DNA of 64,000 nt from Bacillota bacterium (GTDB lineage: Bacteria > Bacillota > Clostridia > Lachnospirales > Lachnospiraceae): contig JAFAFU010000062.1 in assembly GCA_023423335.1 (NCBI GenBank), positions 1 through 64,000 on the forward strand, in the 5' to 3' direction. The notes under the pieces are model-generated. The model did no database searches, was not told the origin of the DNA, and was given only the letters and a program-made list of their open reading frames with translations. Made by a program: the position numbers and the translations under genes. Numbering within the stretch: position 1 is the first letter of the stretch; each line of letters begins with the position of its first letter. Shown one piece after another: positions 8,914-18,013 of this stretch.

Positions 8914-9210
8914 ATGAACGCAAATGTCGCAATCCAAGTTTTACCCCATGTAAACACCGACGGGGAAGTGATACGAATCGTTGACGAGGTAATCGATTAT
9001 ATTAAGAGTACCGGCTTAAATTATTATGTCGGTCCCTGTGAGACTGCCATTGAAGGCGAGTATGAAGAACTGATGGAGATCGTAAAAAACTGCCAGCTCA
9101 TTGCTGTGAAGGCAGGCTGCCCCAAAGTATCCGCCTATGTAAAGATCAGCTTTGCTCCGGAAGGTGGTGTCTTAACCATTGATCAAAAAGTTACGAAGCA
9201 TCACCAATAA
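8914..9210 (+). CDS. Thiamine-binding protein (YkoF/MTH1187 family)
   Basis: A 98-residue protein starting MNANVAIQVLPHV after AAGGAGG. The ferredoxin-like fold signature of the thiamine-binding/DUF77 family is visible: IQVLP near the N terminus, a GPCETAIEGEYEEL segment in the middle, and VSAYVKISFAPEG before the last strand. Such proteins bind thiamine or its pyrimidine moiety in the cytoplasm. It is the first gene behind the TPP riboswitch and overlaps the permease gene, so a role in thiamine-precursor uptake or salvage is likely. Confidence 0.85.
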   Translation: MNANVAIQVLPHVNTDGEVIRIVDEVIDYIKSTGLNYYVGPCETAIEGEYEELMEIVKNCQLIAVKAGCPKVSAYVKISFAPEGGVLTIDQKVTKHHQ

Positions 9211-9952
9211 GGTTGCTCCGGTTCTGGCGATATCCATAATATTAGTTGTCTGGCAGACTTTATCGGCTACCGGCACGGTTCCGAAATTCATGCTGCCCTC
9301 TCCTGTTGATGTGGTAGAAGCCTTTATCGGAGATTTCCCCCTTTTGATGCAGCATACGGGGACAACCCTTACGGAAGCATTTTTAGGGCTCTCGCTGGGA
9401 ATTGTACTGGGTTTTGTTGTGGCTGTGCTTATGGACCGGTTTGTTATCGCATATCGCGCCATCTACCCGGTACTGGTTATTACGCAGACCATTCCGACTG
9501 TGGCCATAGCACCCTTATTGGTTCTATGGCTGGGTTATGGAATCCTGCCTAAGATTACGCTGATTATTATTACCTCCTTTTTTCCGATTACCATCGGACT
9601 GTTGGACGGCTTCAAATCAGCGGACTATGACGCCATCAATCTGATGAAGGCCATGGGTGCAACCCGGATGCAGAGATTCTACCACATCAAGCTGCCCAGC
9701 TCCTTAAGTCATTTCTTCGCAGGTCTTCGTATCTCCGTATCCTACTCCATCATAGGAGCTGTGGTTGCGGAATGGCTCGGGGGCTTCAGCGGTCTGGGTG
9801 TCTATATGACCAGAGTCCGGAAATCTTATTCCTTTGATAAAATGTTTGCCGTAATCTTCTTCATCTCCGTCATCAGCCTGCTGCTGATGTTTGGTGTATC
9901 CGTTTTACAGAAGGCGGTTATGCCCTGGGAGAGAAGCGAACGAAAAAAGTAA
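9179..9952 (+). CDS. thiX: ABC transporter permease, ThiX-like (thiamine precursor import)
   Basis: A 257-residue membrane protein with about six hydrophobic segments and the binding-protein-dependent permease EAA-type loop (MKAMGATRMQRFYHIKLPSSL, about residues 155-175). It belongs to the SsuC/TauC-like group used for hydroxymethylpyrimidine-type substrates. The start appears to be TTG at 9179, inside the preceding gene, about 10 nt after AAGGTGG; the 32-nt overlap suggests translational coupling. Together with the binding protein and ATPase downstream it forms a ThiXYZ-type importer under TPP control. Confidence 0.85.
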   Translation: MIKKLRSITNKVAPVLAISIILVVWQTLSATGTVPKFMLPSPVDVVEAFIGDFPLLMQHTGTTLTEAFLGLSLGIVLGFVVAVLMDRFVIAYRAIYPVLVITQTIPTVAIAPLLVLWLGYGILPKITLIIITSFFPITIGLLDGFKSADYDAINLMKAMGATRMQRFYHIKLPSSLSHFFAGLRISVSYSIIGAVVAEWLGGFSGLGVYMTRVRKSYSFDKMFAVIFFISVISLLLMFGVSVLQKAVMPWERSERKK

Positions 9953-10016
9953 AAAATAAAATTTAAAAACAAAGTATGGGTTGAAAAGAAGTGCCGCTTT
10001 TCGCTCAGGCTTTGTA

Positions 10017-10032
10017 TGCCGCTGAAGCGGCA
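10017..10032 (+). repeat. Intergenic hairpin just before thiY
   Basis: TGCCGC-TGAA-GCGGCA directly abuts the thiY ribosome binding site (GGAGG at 10036-10040). A near-copy with the same flanks (TTTGTATGCCGC...GCGGCAGAT) precedes thiZ. Confidence 0.7.
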
Positions 10033-10045
10033 GATGGAGGTTAAC

Positions 10046-11074
10046 ATGAAAAGAAGAATCTATGCATTACTTATTACAATGATAATGATACTGGCTTCCT
10101 TAAGCGCCTGCTCCGGTAAAGACCAGCCTAAGGATCAGGATACCGGTACCGGGGACAATACCCAGGCAAAGAAGGAAAAAGTCCGGATTGTTCTTGACTG
10201 GACACCGAATACAAACCATACCGGTTTGTACGTTGCCCAGGCAAAGGGATATTTTGCAGAGGCCGGACTTGAAGTAGAAATCATGCAGCCGCCGGAAGGA
10301 AGTACAACTGCTCTCGTTGGTGCCGGCGGCGCCGAATTCGGTATCAGCTTCCAGGATACGATTGCACCTACCTTTGCTTCCGACAGCCCGATGCCGATTA
10401 CGGCAGTGGCGGCAATTATTCAACATAACACCTCGGGTATTGTATCATTGAAGGATAAGGGAATTGATTCCCCAAGTAAAATGGCCGGTCATATTTATGC
10501 AACCTGGGATTCTCCGATTGAACTGGCGATTATTAAGAAAATTGTTGAGGATGACGGCGGCGTTTATGAAGATATTAAGCTGATCCCGAATACCGTTATG
10601 GATGTAGTTACCGCACTTCAGACAGATGTTGATTCTGTATGGATCTTTTACGCCTGGGACGGAATAGCTACCGAGATAGCAGGTCTTGATACAAACTATC
10701 TGAATTTTGCGGACTATGGTACGGAGCTGGATTATTACAGCCCGGTCATCATTGCAAACAACGATTATCTGAAAAACAGCCCCGAATCAGTCAAAAAGTT
10801 TCTGGATGCCGTACGCTTAGGCTATGAATATTCTATTGATAATCCGGAGGATGCAGCCGATATTCTTCTGGATGCAGTTCCGGAGCTGGATGAAACCCTG
10901 GTGAAGGAAAGTCAGAAATGGCTGGCAGACCAGTACAAGGCAGAGGTTTCCCAGTGGGGATACATTGACCCGACCAGATGGGACAGCTTTTACGCCTGGT
11001 TATTCCAGAATAAGCTGGTTGAAAAGGAAATTCCGGCAGGCACCGGTTTTACGAATGATTATTTAAGCAAATAG
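10046..11074 (+). CDS. thiY: ABC transporter substrate-binding lipoprotein, ThiY-like
   Basis: The start at 10046 (MKRRIYALLIT) follows GGAGG by 5 nt; the longer frame lacks an RBS. A lipoprotein signal ends at LSAC near residue 23. The mature protein is an NMT1/THI5-type periplasmic-fold protein: LDWTPNTNHTGLYVAQAKGYFAEAGLEV near the start is the diagnostic segment of ThiY and yeast Thi5 relatives, and a glycine-rich GAGGAEFGI follows. It probably captures a formylamino- or hydroxymethyl-pyrimidine precursor of thiamine at the outer face of the membrane. The exact ligand cannot be read from sequence. Confidence 0.88.
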   Translation: MKRRIYALLITMIMILASLSACSGKDQPKDQDTGTGDNTQAKKEKVRIVLDWTPNTNHTGLYVAQAKGYFAEAGLEVEIMQPPEGSTTALVGAGGAEFGISFQDTIAPTFASDSPMPITAVAAIIQHNTSGIVSLKDKGIDSPSKMAGHIYATWDSPIELAIIKKIVEDDGGVYEDIKLIPNTVMDVVTALQTDVDSVWIFYAWDGIATEIAGLDTNYLNFADYGTELDYYSPVIIANNDYLKNSPESVKKFLDAVRLGYEYSIDNPEDAADILLDAVPELDETLVKESQKWLADQYKAEVSQWGYIDPTRWDSFYAWLFQNKLVEKEIPAGTGFTNDYLSK

Positions 11075-11096
11075 CGAAGATAAACACCTGATATAC

Positions 11097-11127
11097 CGCC
11101 ATATGCCTTATATTTAGGCATATGGCG
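11097..11127 (+). repeat. Intergenic hairpin between thiY and thiZ
   Basis: CGCCATATGCC (11097-11107) and GGCATATGGCG (11117-11127) form an 11-bp perfect stem with a 9-nt loop and no T-run. It may stabilise or process the operon mRNA. Confidence 0.75.
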
Positions 11128-11168
11128 AAAGGACCGATAGGTAAGATAGGTTAAAAAGAGTATTTGTA

Positions 11169-11186
11169 TGCCGCCTTCAGGCGGCA
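11169..11186 (+). repeat. Intergenic hairpin just before thiZ
   Basis: TGCCGCC-TTCA-GGCGGCA, ending 4 nt before the RBS of thiZ. It is a sibling of the hairpin before thiY. Confidence 0.7.
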
Positions 11187-11199
11187 GATAGGGGATAGG

Positions 11200-11940
11200 A
11201 TGGAGAAATTAACTGCAAATCACATTACTGTCAGCTTTGACGGGGAGAAGATTATTGATGATATCTCAATCGAATTAAATCAGGGTGAACTTGTCTGCCT
11301 CCTGGGAGTCAGCGGCACCGGTAAGACCACCCTGTTTAATGTCATCTCAGGACTTTTAAAGCCCGATCAGGGCACTGTGCTTCTGGATGACGAGAATATC
11401 ACCGGAGAAGCGGGCAGAGTCAGCTATATGCTGCAGAAGGATCTGCTGCTTCCCTTTAAGACCATCGTGGACAATGTATCCCTGCCCCTGACCATCCGCG
11501 GTGTAGGTAAGAAAACCGCCCGGGAAACTGCCAGCGGATACTTTAAGGAATTCGGACTTGAGGGCACGGAACTAAAATACCCGCACCAGTTATCCGGCGG
11601 CATGCGCCAGAGGGCAGCTCTCCTAAGGACCTACCTTTTTTCTGATCAGGTGGCTCTCCTGGATGAACCCTTCAGTGCCCTCGATACCATTACCAAGGGA
11701 ACGATGCATGAGTGGTATCTGGAGGTTATGGAGCAGATTAAGCTCTCCACCTTATTTATTACCCATGACATCGATGAGGCAATCCATCTGTCTGACCGGA
11801 TCTACATCATGACAGGTAAACCGGGAAAAATCATAAAGGAAATCCACATCCGTCAGCCGAAGCCCCGGAACAGGGATTTCATCGTCAGCGAGGAATTCAT
11901 GGAATATAAAAAACAGATTCTTGATCTTTTAAATTCCTAA
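11200..11940 (+). CDS. thiZ: ABC transporter ATP-binding protein, ThiZ-like
   Basis: The start at 11200 (MEKLTANHITVSF) has GGGGA 5 nt upstream. The 246-residue ATPase shows Walker A (GVSGTGKTT, about 37), a Q-loop (MLQKDLLLPF), the signature LSGGMRQR (about 133), Walker B (VALLDEPFSALD) and the H-switch (ITHDIDEA). It matches the SsuB/TauB/ThiZ group and should power the upstream permease and lipoprotein. It is the last gene of the TPP-controlled operon. Confidence 0.88.
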   Translation: MEKLTANHITVSFDGEKIIDDISIELNQGELVCLLGVSGTGKTTLFNVISGLLKPDQGTVLLDDENITGEAGRVSYMLQKDLLLPFKTIVDNVSLPLTIRGVGKKTARETASGYFKEFGLEGTELKYPHQLSGGMRQRAALLRTYLFSDQVALLDEPFSALDTITKGTMHEWYLEVMEQIKLSTLFITHDIDEAIHLSDRIYIMTGKPGKIIKEIHIRQPKPRNRDFIVSEEFMEYKKQILDLLNS

Positions 11941-12007
11941 TTGCGCCTTGCGAGCAATACCTTGTAAGTGCGCTTTTGACGCTTTTATCTTTTTATTTAC
12001 ATAAATC

Positions 12008-12043
12008 AGGCTGCCGCTCAGAGGATAACTCCAGCGGCAGCCT
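12008..12043. terminator. Bidirectional terminator hairpin between thiZ and groEL
   Basis: AGGCTGCCGCT (12008-12018) pairs with AGCGGCAGCCT (12033-12043). A TTATATTTGTTTT tract follows on the plus strand. It separates two convergent operons. Confidence 0.75.
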
Positions 12044-12079
12044 GTTATATTTGTTTTATTCAGACAAACTCCGGAGGGT

Positions 12080-13702
12080 TTACATCATTCCCATTCCGGG
12101 TGCTCCTGCGGGCATTGCAGGTTCTTTCTCCTTGATGTTCGCCACAACGGACTCAGTGGTAAGGAGTGTGGAAGCAACGCTGGTTGCATTTTGCAGGGCA
12201 CTTCTTGCTACCTTGGTAGGATCCAGGATACCTGCGTCTACCATATCCACATATTGCTCCGTCAGGGCATCAAAGCCGATACCTGCTTTGCTTTCCTTAA
12301 TCTTGCTGATTACTACGGAGCCTTCATAGCCCGCATTTGCAACGATACAATATAACGGGGATTCAAGGGCCTTTAAGATGATGTTTGCCCCGGTCTTCTC
12401 GTCACCCTCTAAGGTTGCAGCCAGCTTGGCAACTTCCTTGGAAGCATGGATGAATACGGAACCGCCGCCTGCTACGATACCCTCTTCGACTGCTGCCTTA
12501 GTGGCTGCAAGAGCGTCCTCCATACGGAGCTTGTTCTCCTTCATCTCTGTCTCAGTTGCCGCACCTACTCTGATTACCGCTACTCCGCCTGCCAGCTTGG
12601 CAAGTCTCTCCTGAAGCTTCTCTTTATCAAATTCAGAGGTAGTCTCTTCAATCTGAGCCTTGATCTGGTTAATTCTTGCATTGATCTCTGCCTTATCACC
12701 TTCACCGTCAACGATAATGGTGTTTTCCTTCTGTACCTTAACGGATTTCGCACGGCCAAGCTGGGCCATGGTAGCTTCCTTTAAGTCAAGGCCAAGTTCG
12801 TCCGTAATCACTGTACCGCCGGTTAAGATAGCGATATCCTGGAGCATAGCCTTTCTTCTGTCACCATAGCCGGGAGCTTTCACTGCAACCACGGTAAAGG
12901 TTCCTCTTAATTTATTCAGAACTAAGGTGGTAAGAGCTTCACCCTCTACGTCCTCAGCTATGATTAACAGTCTTGAACCGGACTGTACAATCTGCTCCAG
13001 AAGCGGAAGAATCTCCTGAATGTTAGAAATCTTCTTATCTGTTATCAGGATGTATGGATTCTCCAGTACGGCTTCCATCTTATCCATATCCGTACACATA
13101 TATGCCGAGATATATCCGCGGTCAAACTGCATACCTTCCACAAGCTCCAGCTCTGTTTTCATGGTCTTGGATTCTTCGATCGTGATAACACCATCATTGG
13201 ACACCTTCTCCATTGCATCTGCAACTAACTGGCCAACGGTATCGTCACCGGCAGAGATAGCCGCTACTCTGGCAATCTGCTCCTTGCCCTTTAAGGTGGA
13301 GCTCATATTTACGATGGAATCAACGGCAACATCCGTTGCCTTCTTCATACCCTTTCTTAAAATGATCGGGTTAGCGCCTGCTGCCAGGTTCTTCATTCCT
13401 TCCGCAATCATTGCCTGTGCAAGAACCGTTGCGGTAGTTGTACCATCACCGGCTACGTCATTGGTCTTGGTTGCAACCTCCTTCACCAGCTGGGCTCCCA
13501 TATTCTCAAACGGATCCTCCAATTCGATTTCCTTCGCAATCGTAACGCCATCGTTGGTGATCAACGGTGTTCCGAAGGATTTGTCAAGAACTACGTTTCT
13601 GCCCTTAGGTCCTAAGGTAACCCGTACCGTATTCGCTAATTTATTCACACCTGCTTCCAGTGCTGCGCGTGCATCTGCACCGTATTTAATTTCCTTTGCC
13701 AT
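12080..13702 (-). CDS. groEL: 60 kDa chaperonin GroEL
   Basis: A 540-residue chaperonin subunit, complete from MAKEIKYGADAR to the GAPGMGMM tail. The ATP-binding segments are intact (VTLGPKGRNVVL near 30, VAGDGTTTATVLAQ near 85, VEEGIVAGGG near 400). It forms the double-ring folding chamber with GroES. The RBS AAGGAGG is close to the ATG. It is the second gene of groESL, 19 nt behind groES, under HrcA/CIRCE heat-shock control. Confidence 0.99.
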   Translation of the reverse strand: MAKEIKYGADARAALEAGVNKLANTVRVTLGPKGRNVVLDKSFGTPLITNDGVTIAKEIELEDPFENMGAQLVKEVATKTNDVAGDGTTTATVLAQAMIAEGMKNLAAGANPIILRKGMKKATDVAVDSIVNMSSTLKGKEQIARVAAISAGDDTVGQLVADAMEKVSNDGVITIEESKTMKTELELVEGMQFDRGYISAYMCTDMDKMEAVLENPYILITDKKISNIQEILPLLEQIVQSGSRLLIIAEDVEGEALTTLVLNKLRGTFTVVAVKAPGYGDRRKAMLQDIAILTGGTVITDELGLDLKEATMAQLGRAKSVKVQKENTIIVDGEGDKAEINARINQIKAQIEETTSEFDKEKLQERLAKLAGGVAVIRVGAATETEMKENKLRMEDALAATKAAVEEGIVAGGGSVFIHASKEVAKLAATLEGDEKTGANIILKALESPLYCIVANAGYEGSVVISKIKESKAGIGFDALTEQYVDMVDAGILDPTKVARSALQNATSVASTLLTTESVVANIKEKEPAMPAGAPGMGMM

Positions 13703-13721
13703 CTCTATCTCTCCTCCTTAA

Positions 13722-14009
13722 TTAGTCTTCTACAACAGCTACGATGTCGTTCTGCTTTACGATGATGAATTCCTCATCTTCCAGCTTCACTTCTGTGCCG
13801 GCATATTTAGAGTATATTACCTTATCTCCTACCTTAACCTGCATTACGACTTCTTTCCCATCGATCACTCCGCCAGGTCCCACCGCAATTACTTCAGCCT
13901 GCTGGGGTTTTTCCTTGGCCTGGCCAGGAAGCACGATGCCGGATTTTGTGGTCTCTTCAGCTACCAGCTGCTTTAAAACTACCTTATCTCCTAATGGTAC
14001 AAGTTTCAT
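13722..14009 (-). CDS. groES: 10 kDa co-chaperonin GroES
   Basis: A 95-residue co-chaperonin starting MKLVPLGDKVVLK, with the mobile loop (about 17-32, TTKSGIVLPGQAKEKPQ) and the IYSKYAGTEVK strand. It caps the GroEL cavity. RBS AAGGAGG precedes the start. First gene of the CIRCE-controlled operon. Confidence 0.99.
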   Translation of the reverse strand: MKLVPLGDKVVLKQLVAEETTKSGIVLPGQAKEKPQQAEVIAVGPGGVIDGKEVVMQVKVGDKVIYSKYAGTEVKLEDEEFIIVKQNDIVAVVED

Positions 14010-14097
14010 ATCATTATTCCTCCTTCAAAATTTTCTTCGTGTAATTTCCGGTATCCGAAAAGGTCGTATAAGACTTTCGTTTCCGTTTAGAGAATTA

Positions 14098-14124
14098 TTA
14101 GCACTCTTATTAATTGAGTGCTAA
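14098..14124 (-). promoter_or_regulatory. CIRCE operator of groESL
   Basis: A perfect match: TTAGCACTC, nine spacer bases, GAGTGCTAA. HrcA binds here and represses groESL in the absence of heat stress. It lies just downstream of the -10 box, in the leader of groES. Confidence 0.98.
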
Positions 14125-14135
14125 ATGATGTTTAT

Positions 14136-14164
14136 ATATTAGTAAATTTGCCTTTAATATGCAA
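14136..14164 (-). promoter_or_regulatory. groESL promoter
   Basis: On the minus strand, -35 TTGCAT (14159-14164) and -10 TAATAT (14136-14141) are separated by 17 nt, immediately upstream of CIRCE. Confidence 0.8.
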
Positions 14165-14290
14165 CTTCACTTCTAATTAAATACTGGCGCCATTTTCATA
14201 ATTACGCCATTTTACTCTCGATATCTTACTTTATCTCATTTTTTCTTAATTTTATAATTAAAGATCCGCATACCGGCATATCAGCAAAAT

Positions 14291-14325
14291 TGCTGTTGCA
14301 TAATTGTTGTTATTGTGCAACAGCA
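14291..14325 (-). terminator. Probable terminator of the DUF6062 operon
   Basis: TGCTGTTGCA (14291-14300) pairs with TGCAACAGCA (14316-14325); on the minus strand a short AATTTT follows. The remaining 14165-14290 and 14326-14409 show nothing I can name. Confidence 0.5.
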
Positions 14326-14409
14326 TTTATAATTCCCTCTGCATACTACAATAGTATATTCTTGTACAGGAACTATATACCATAATTGTTTTATACCTAA
14401 ATATCCAGA

Positions 14410-15132
14410 TCAATTATTGATGATACCGTTGGTTTTGAGCATTGCCCGAGGCATTGCATCCTTGGAATTTTTCCAGGGCTCGTCTGCATACCGGTAATCG
14501 AATTTATCGATAAACCAGCTAAGATCCTCCCTGACTCTCTTCATATTATCGATATATAAGGAATTCAACTGCCCTATGAAGGTCTCCAGTTCCTCTCCGC
14601 TTAAATCTCCGGGGGCAGCTGTATAAAGCAGCCGGTAATGGTTCGTGCAGAAGCCCTTGCAGGCAGCAAACTTCCGGCGAAAATCTTCTTCCGTATGATA
14701 CAGATGGAATATCGTAGCGATATATCGTTCAAAGGTTCCGTTCATCTTATCACAGATATAGCAGGTGCCTTCCACCTGCTCCAGATAAGAAACCAACCCG
14801 GAACGCTCGCCCTTCTTCTTAAACAGGGAGGGAACCGAAAGCTTGGAGCTCATACCCGAATGCTTCTCCACTTCCCTAATGAGCTTATCCATATGACTCT
14901 TTAAAATCAGGGCCAGCCCCAATCGGTTCTGGTTCTTATATAACAGCTCCAGGTGTTTCTCACAGAAACCCATCCGTGAGGTTTCCCCACGGACATCATC
15001 CTCCATATAGCTGGGACCCATGGTAAAATCAATGGCCTTATCCTCCAGGGACTTTCGCATAACACAGAGCGGACATTCACTGTCCGCATCAAATGCTTCA
15101 TTTACCGGAATTGTATGCAGCTTCTCTTTCAA
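14410..15132 (-). CDS. DUF6062 family cysteine-motif protein
   Basis: A 240-residue protein with repeated Cys motifs: CPLC near residue 20, CEKH near 57, CYIC near 127 and CTNH near 165, an arrangement suited to binding metal. It resembles DUF6062 proteins of Clostridia, function unknown. The start codon is TTG at 15132, directly after the TAA of the DUF2225 gene, with GAGG 8 nt upstream, so the two genes are translationally coupled. There is no signal peptide; cytoplasmic location is likely. Confidence 0.75.
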   Translation of the reverse strand: MKEKLHTIPVNEAFDADSECPLCVMRKSLEDKAIDFTMGPSYMEDDVRGETSRMGFCEKHLELLYKNQNRLGLALILKSHMDKLIREVEKHSGMSSKLSVPSLFKKKGERSGLVSYLEQVEGTCYICDKMNGTFERYIATIFHLYHTEEDFRRKFAACKGFCTNHYRLLYTAAPGDLSGEELETFIGQLNSLYIDNMKRVREDLSWFIDKFDYRYADEPWKNSKDAMPRAMLKTNGIINN

Positions 15133-15972
15133 TTATTTTTCCTCTTTGATCATTTCTTTAATTTCTCTGGCCTTTGCCTTAATCCTCTCATTCGAATCCC
15201 TGGCAATGAGGACCTTCGAAATCCATCTGCTGGCTTCATCATACTTCTTGATCTTTCTGGCCAGATCTGCGACTAACAGGGTAATGGTATTCTCATCCAT
15301 TCCGCACATCGGAAAGGATTCCTTCATAAAAGCTTCATTAAACCCATCATATGCATTAGCGACGAACTCCAGCTCTTCCTTCTCCAGCGCTTCCATTACC
15401 TTCTCATAATCCGGTGTATCCTGGGGAAGACTCTCAGCCTTACCGCGGATCACCCAGGCAGTCTTTAAGCAGGTATATGCCCGTTCGGAGGTTTTCGCCT
15501 TCTTTACGATTGCATTTACAAGGGCCAGCTTATGCCGGGTAATGGCATCATCATAGCTTAAGATGTTTCCGGTCTCCCTGATGCCATGGAAGGATGCAGA
15601 GATGTTCTTTTTGATTAATACCGCCTGGGCATACGTTACATATTTAAAGAAACGGTTTAAGGCGGCATATCCGCAGTTGGGGCAAAGTATTGCATCATAT
15701 TTGAGCGGATCGGTAAGCTGATATCTGGGCCTCAGATCCGTATCCAGAGAAAGCAGCTTTACTTTGCCTGACTTCACCATCTTAGCCTTGAATTCCTTGT
15801 CACATACCGGGCATACATGTGTTTTTTCAAATATGATGTCCTCCTCAGCAAAAGCAGGCTTTACTTCCGCCACGGCCTTCGCACTGTCTTCTTTTTCTTT
15901 CTCGTCGTATATATTCATATCAGATAGATTCCCAAGTCCGAATTGCTCTAACCCAGAGAACAAATTTGCCAT
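15133..15972 (-). CDS. DUF2225 family zinc-ribbon protein
   Basis: A 279-residue protein with two CxxC pairs (CPVCDKEF near 54, CPNCGYAALNRF near 98) that look like a split zinc ribbon, then a helical, TPR-like half (LARKIKKYDEASRWISKVL near 240). This matches DUF2225, a widespread Firmicute family of unknown function. RBS GGGGGAAAGG precedes the ATG. It is cotranscribed with the DUF6062 gene; the shared Cys-rich character suggests a joint, perhaps metal-linked, task, but that is inference only. Confidence 0.82.
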   Translation of the reverse strand: MANLFSGLEQFGLGNLSDMNIYDEKEKEDSAKAVAEVKPAFAEEDIIFEKTHVCPVCDKEFKAKMVKSGKVKLLSLDTDLRPRYQLTDPLKYDAILCPNCGYAALNRFFKYVTYAQAVLIKKNISASFHGIRETGNILSYDDAITRHKLALVNAIVKKAKTSERAYTCLKTAWVIRGKAESLPQDTPDYEKVMEALEKEELEFVANAYDGFNEAFMKESFPMCGMDENTITLLVADLARKIKKYDEASRWISKVLIARDSNERIKAKAREIKEMIKEEK

Positions 15973-16031
15973 TACCTTTCCCCCATTCTGTTTAATCCAT
16001 GCCTTTTGTCAATATCTGAAATCTACTTATT

Positions 16032-17735
16032 CTATTCCGGCTTATAGGAGCTCTTCAGCGATACAATTCGGTTATATACAGGATTCTCCGCAGTAGAGTC
16101 CTTACTGTCCAGACAGAAGAAGCCCTGCCTTAAGAACTGATATCTGGCCGGAGGCAATGCTCCTGCCGTACCGGGCTCCAGATAGCAATCCTTTAATACC
16201 CGGATAGAATTCGGATTCAGGTTCAGACTGCCATCTTCATTATATACGCCCTTTGATTCATCAACGATATTCTCATACAGGCGAACCTCCGCTCTCACTG
16301 CCGTCTGAGCAGCAACCCAATGGATGGTTCCCTTCACCTTTCTGGCATTAAAGCCGGAGCCGCTCCGGGTCTCCTGATCATAGGTGCAATGAACTTCCGT
16401 CACTTTACCTGACTCGTCGGTCACATAGCTCTGACAGGTTACAAAGTATGCATTCATCAGTCTTACCTCGTTGCCGGGGAACAGACGGAAATACTTCTTT
16501 GGAGGTTCAATCATGAAATCCTCCCTCTCAATATATAATTCTCTGCCAAAGGGAACCTGTCTGACTCCCATTGCTTCATTTTCCTGATTGTTGGGCGCTT
16601 CCAGATATTCCAGCTGCCCTTCGGGATAGTTATCAATAATTAGCTTAATCGGATCAAGCACGGCCATAACTCTCGGAGCCTTCAGCTTCAAATCCTCACG
16701 GATGCAGTACTCCAGCATGGCATAATCCACGGAGCTTTGACTCTTTGACACCCCGACCAGCTCCATAAACATCTGAATGGATTCCGGTGTAAAGCCCCTT
16801 CTTCTTAAAGCATTGATGGATACCAGTCTAGGGTCATCCCAACCGTCTACGATCCCATCCTCGACCAGCTTCTTAATATATCGTTTCCCGGTGATTACAT
16901 TGGTCAGGTACAGCTTGGAAAATTCAATCTGCTTCGGAGGATTCTCATATTCCAGCTCTGCCACCACCCAGTCATATAGCGGACGATGGTCCTCAAATTC
17001 CAGGGTACAGATGGAATGGGTAATTCCTTCAATCGCATCCTCTATCGGATGGGCAAAGTCATACATCGGATAAATGCACCATTTATCCCCCGTATTATGG
17101 TGATGGATTCTCGCCACACGGTAAATAACCGGATCACGCATATTGATATTCGGAGATGCCATATCGATCCTGGCGCGGAGAACCTTGGAGCCATCGGGAT
17201 ATTGTCCTTCCTTCATCCCCTCAAAGAGACGGAGATTCTCTTCCGCGCTCCGGTCTCTGTATGGGCTGTTCTTCCCGGGCTCAGTCAGCGTACCTCTGTA
17301 TTCTCTGATCTCGTCCGCATTCAGATCACAGACAAAGGCTTTGCCTTTCTTGATCAGCTTCACTGCCGCTTCATACATCTGATCAAAATAATCGGATGCA
17401 AAAAACAGCCGATCCTCAAAATCGCCGCCGACCCACTTTACATCCTCTATAATCGAATCCACGAATTCGGTCTTCTCCTTCGTTGGATTGGTATCATCAA
17501 AGCGAAGATTAAATTTACCGCCATACTTTTTTGCCAGGCCATAATTTAAAAGTATTGATTTTGCATGTCCGATATGAAGATAGCCGTTTGGTTCCGGCGG
17601 AAATCTCGTCATAATGCTCGTCACATGGCCTTCCTCCAGATCTTTATCAATAATCATCTCAATAAAGTTCTTGGATGCCGGTTCGGGACTATCCTGCGGA
17701 TTATTTGTATTTTCGAATGTTTCTTTATTATCCAT
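16032..17735 (-). CDS. glnS: Glutamine--tRNA ligase
   Basis: A 567-residue class I synthetase that charges tRNA-Gln. The HIGH region is RFPPEPNGYLHIGHAKS (near residue 44). The KMSKS-equivalent loop is probably near VSKSQSSVDY, around 320. The C-terminal beta-barrel anticodon-binding half is complete through YNRIVSLKSSYKPE. RBS AGGAGG lies 6 nt before the ATG. Bacterial GlnRS suggests direct charging rather than a GatCAB-only route. No T-box is recognisable upstream. Confidence 0.97.
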   Translation of the reverse strand: MDNKETFENTNNPQDSPEPASKNFIEMIIDKDLEEGHVTSIMTRFPPEPNGYLHIGHAKSILLNYGLAKKYGGKFNLRFDDTNPTKEKTEFVDSIIEDVKWVGGDFEDRLFFASDYFDQMYEAAVKLIKKGKAFVCDLNADEIREYRGTLTEPGKNSPYRDRSAEENLRLFEGMKEGQYPDGSKVLRARIDMASPNINMRDPVIYRVARIHHHNTGDKWCIYPMYDFAHPIEDAIEGITHSICTLEFEDHRPLYDWVVAELEYENPPKQIEFSKLYLTNVITGKRYIKKLVEDGIVDGWDDPRLVSINALRRRGFTPESIQMFMELVGVSKSQSSVDYAMLEYCIREDLKLKAPRVMAVLDPIKLIIDNYPEGQLEYLEAPNNQENEAMGVRQVPFGRELYIEREDFMIEPPKKYFRLFPGNEVRLMNAYFVTCQSYVTDESGKVTEVHCTYDQETRSGSGFNARKVKGTIHWVAAQTAVRAEVRLYENIVDESKGVYNEDGSLNLNPNSIRVLKDCYLEPGTAGALPPARYQFLRQGFFCLDSKDSTAENPVYNRIVSLKSSYKPE

Positions 17736-17943
17736 GTTTTCCTCCTGGTTGCTGCCTGAATGATTTCCTTCATTTTTCGTCTCTTGCAGTAATTATTTCC
17801 CATATCACTTCTACATATGTTATATAATACCACAAAATTTTTTAAGATTAAAGTACTATTTGTCAAACGGACTGCGAAAGAGTATGAACGGTGACCAACC
17901 GGTGAGTTTCCGCGCTTTGCTTCCATCTGCTTTCAGGTATGCC

Positions 17944-17993
17944 AAAAAAGCCGCCCGGATCCTTAATTGAAAATTCCGATCTCCGGCGGCTTT
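17944..17993 (-). terminator. Terminator of the SleB-like gene
   Basis: AAAGCCGCC and GGCGGCTTT arms plus an inner GATC pairing; on the minus strand the hairpin ends in T6. Confidence 0.85.
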
Positions 17994-18013
17994 GCTGTTA
18001 TGTATTATTCAAA

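Noticed and set aside
13020..13721. 233-codon plus-strand frame over groEL
   Set aside because: Serine-rich antisense shadow of a conserved chaperonin gene.
17736..18013. T-box leader for glnS
   Set aside because: The leader is too short and lacks the T-box core; only a simple RBS is seen.
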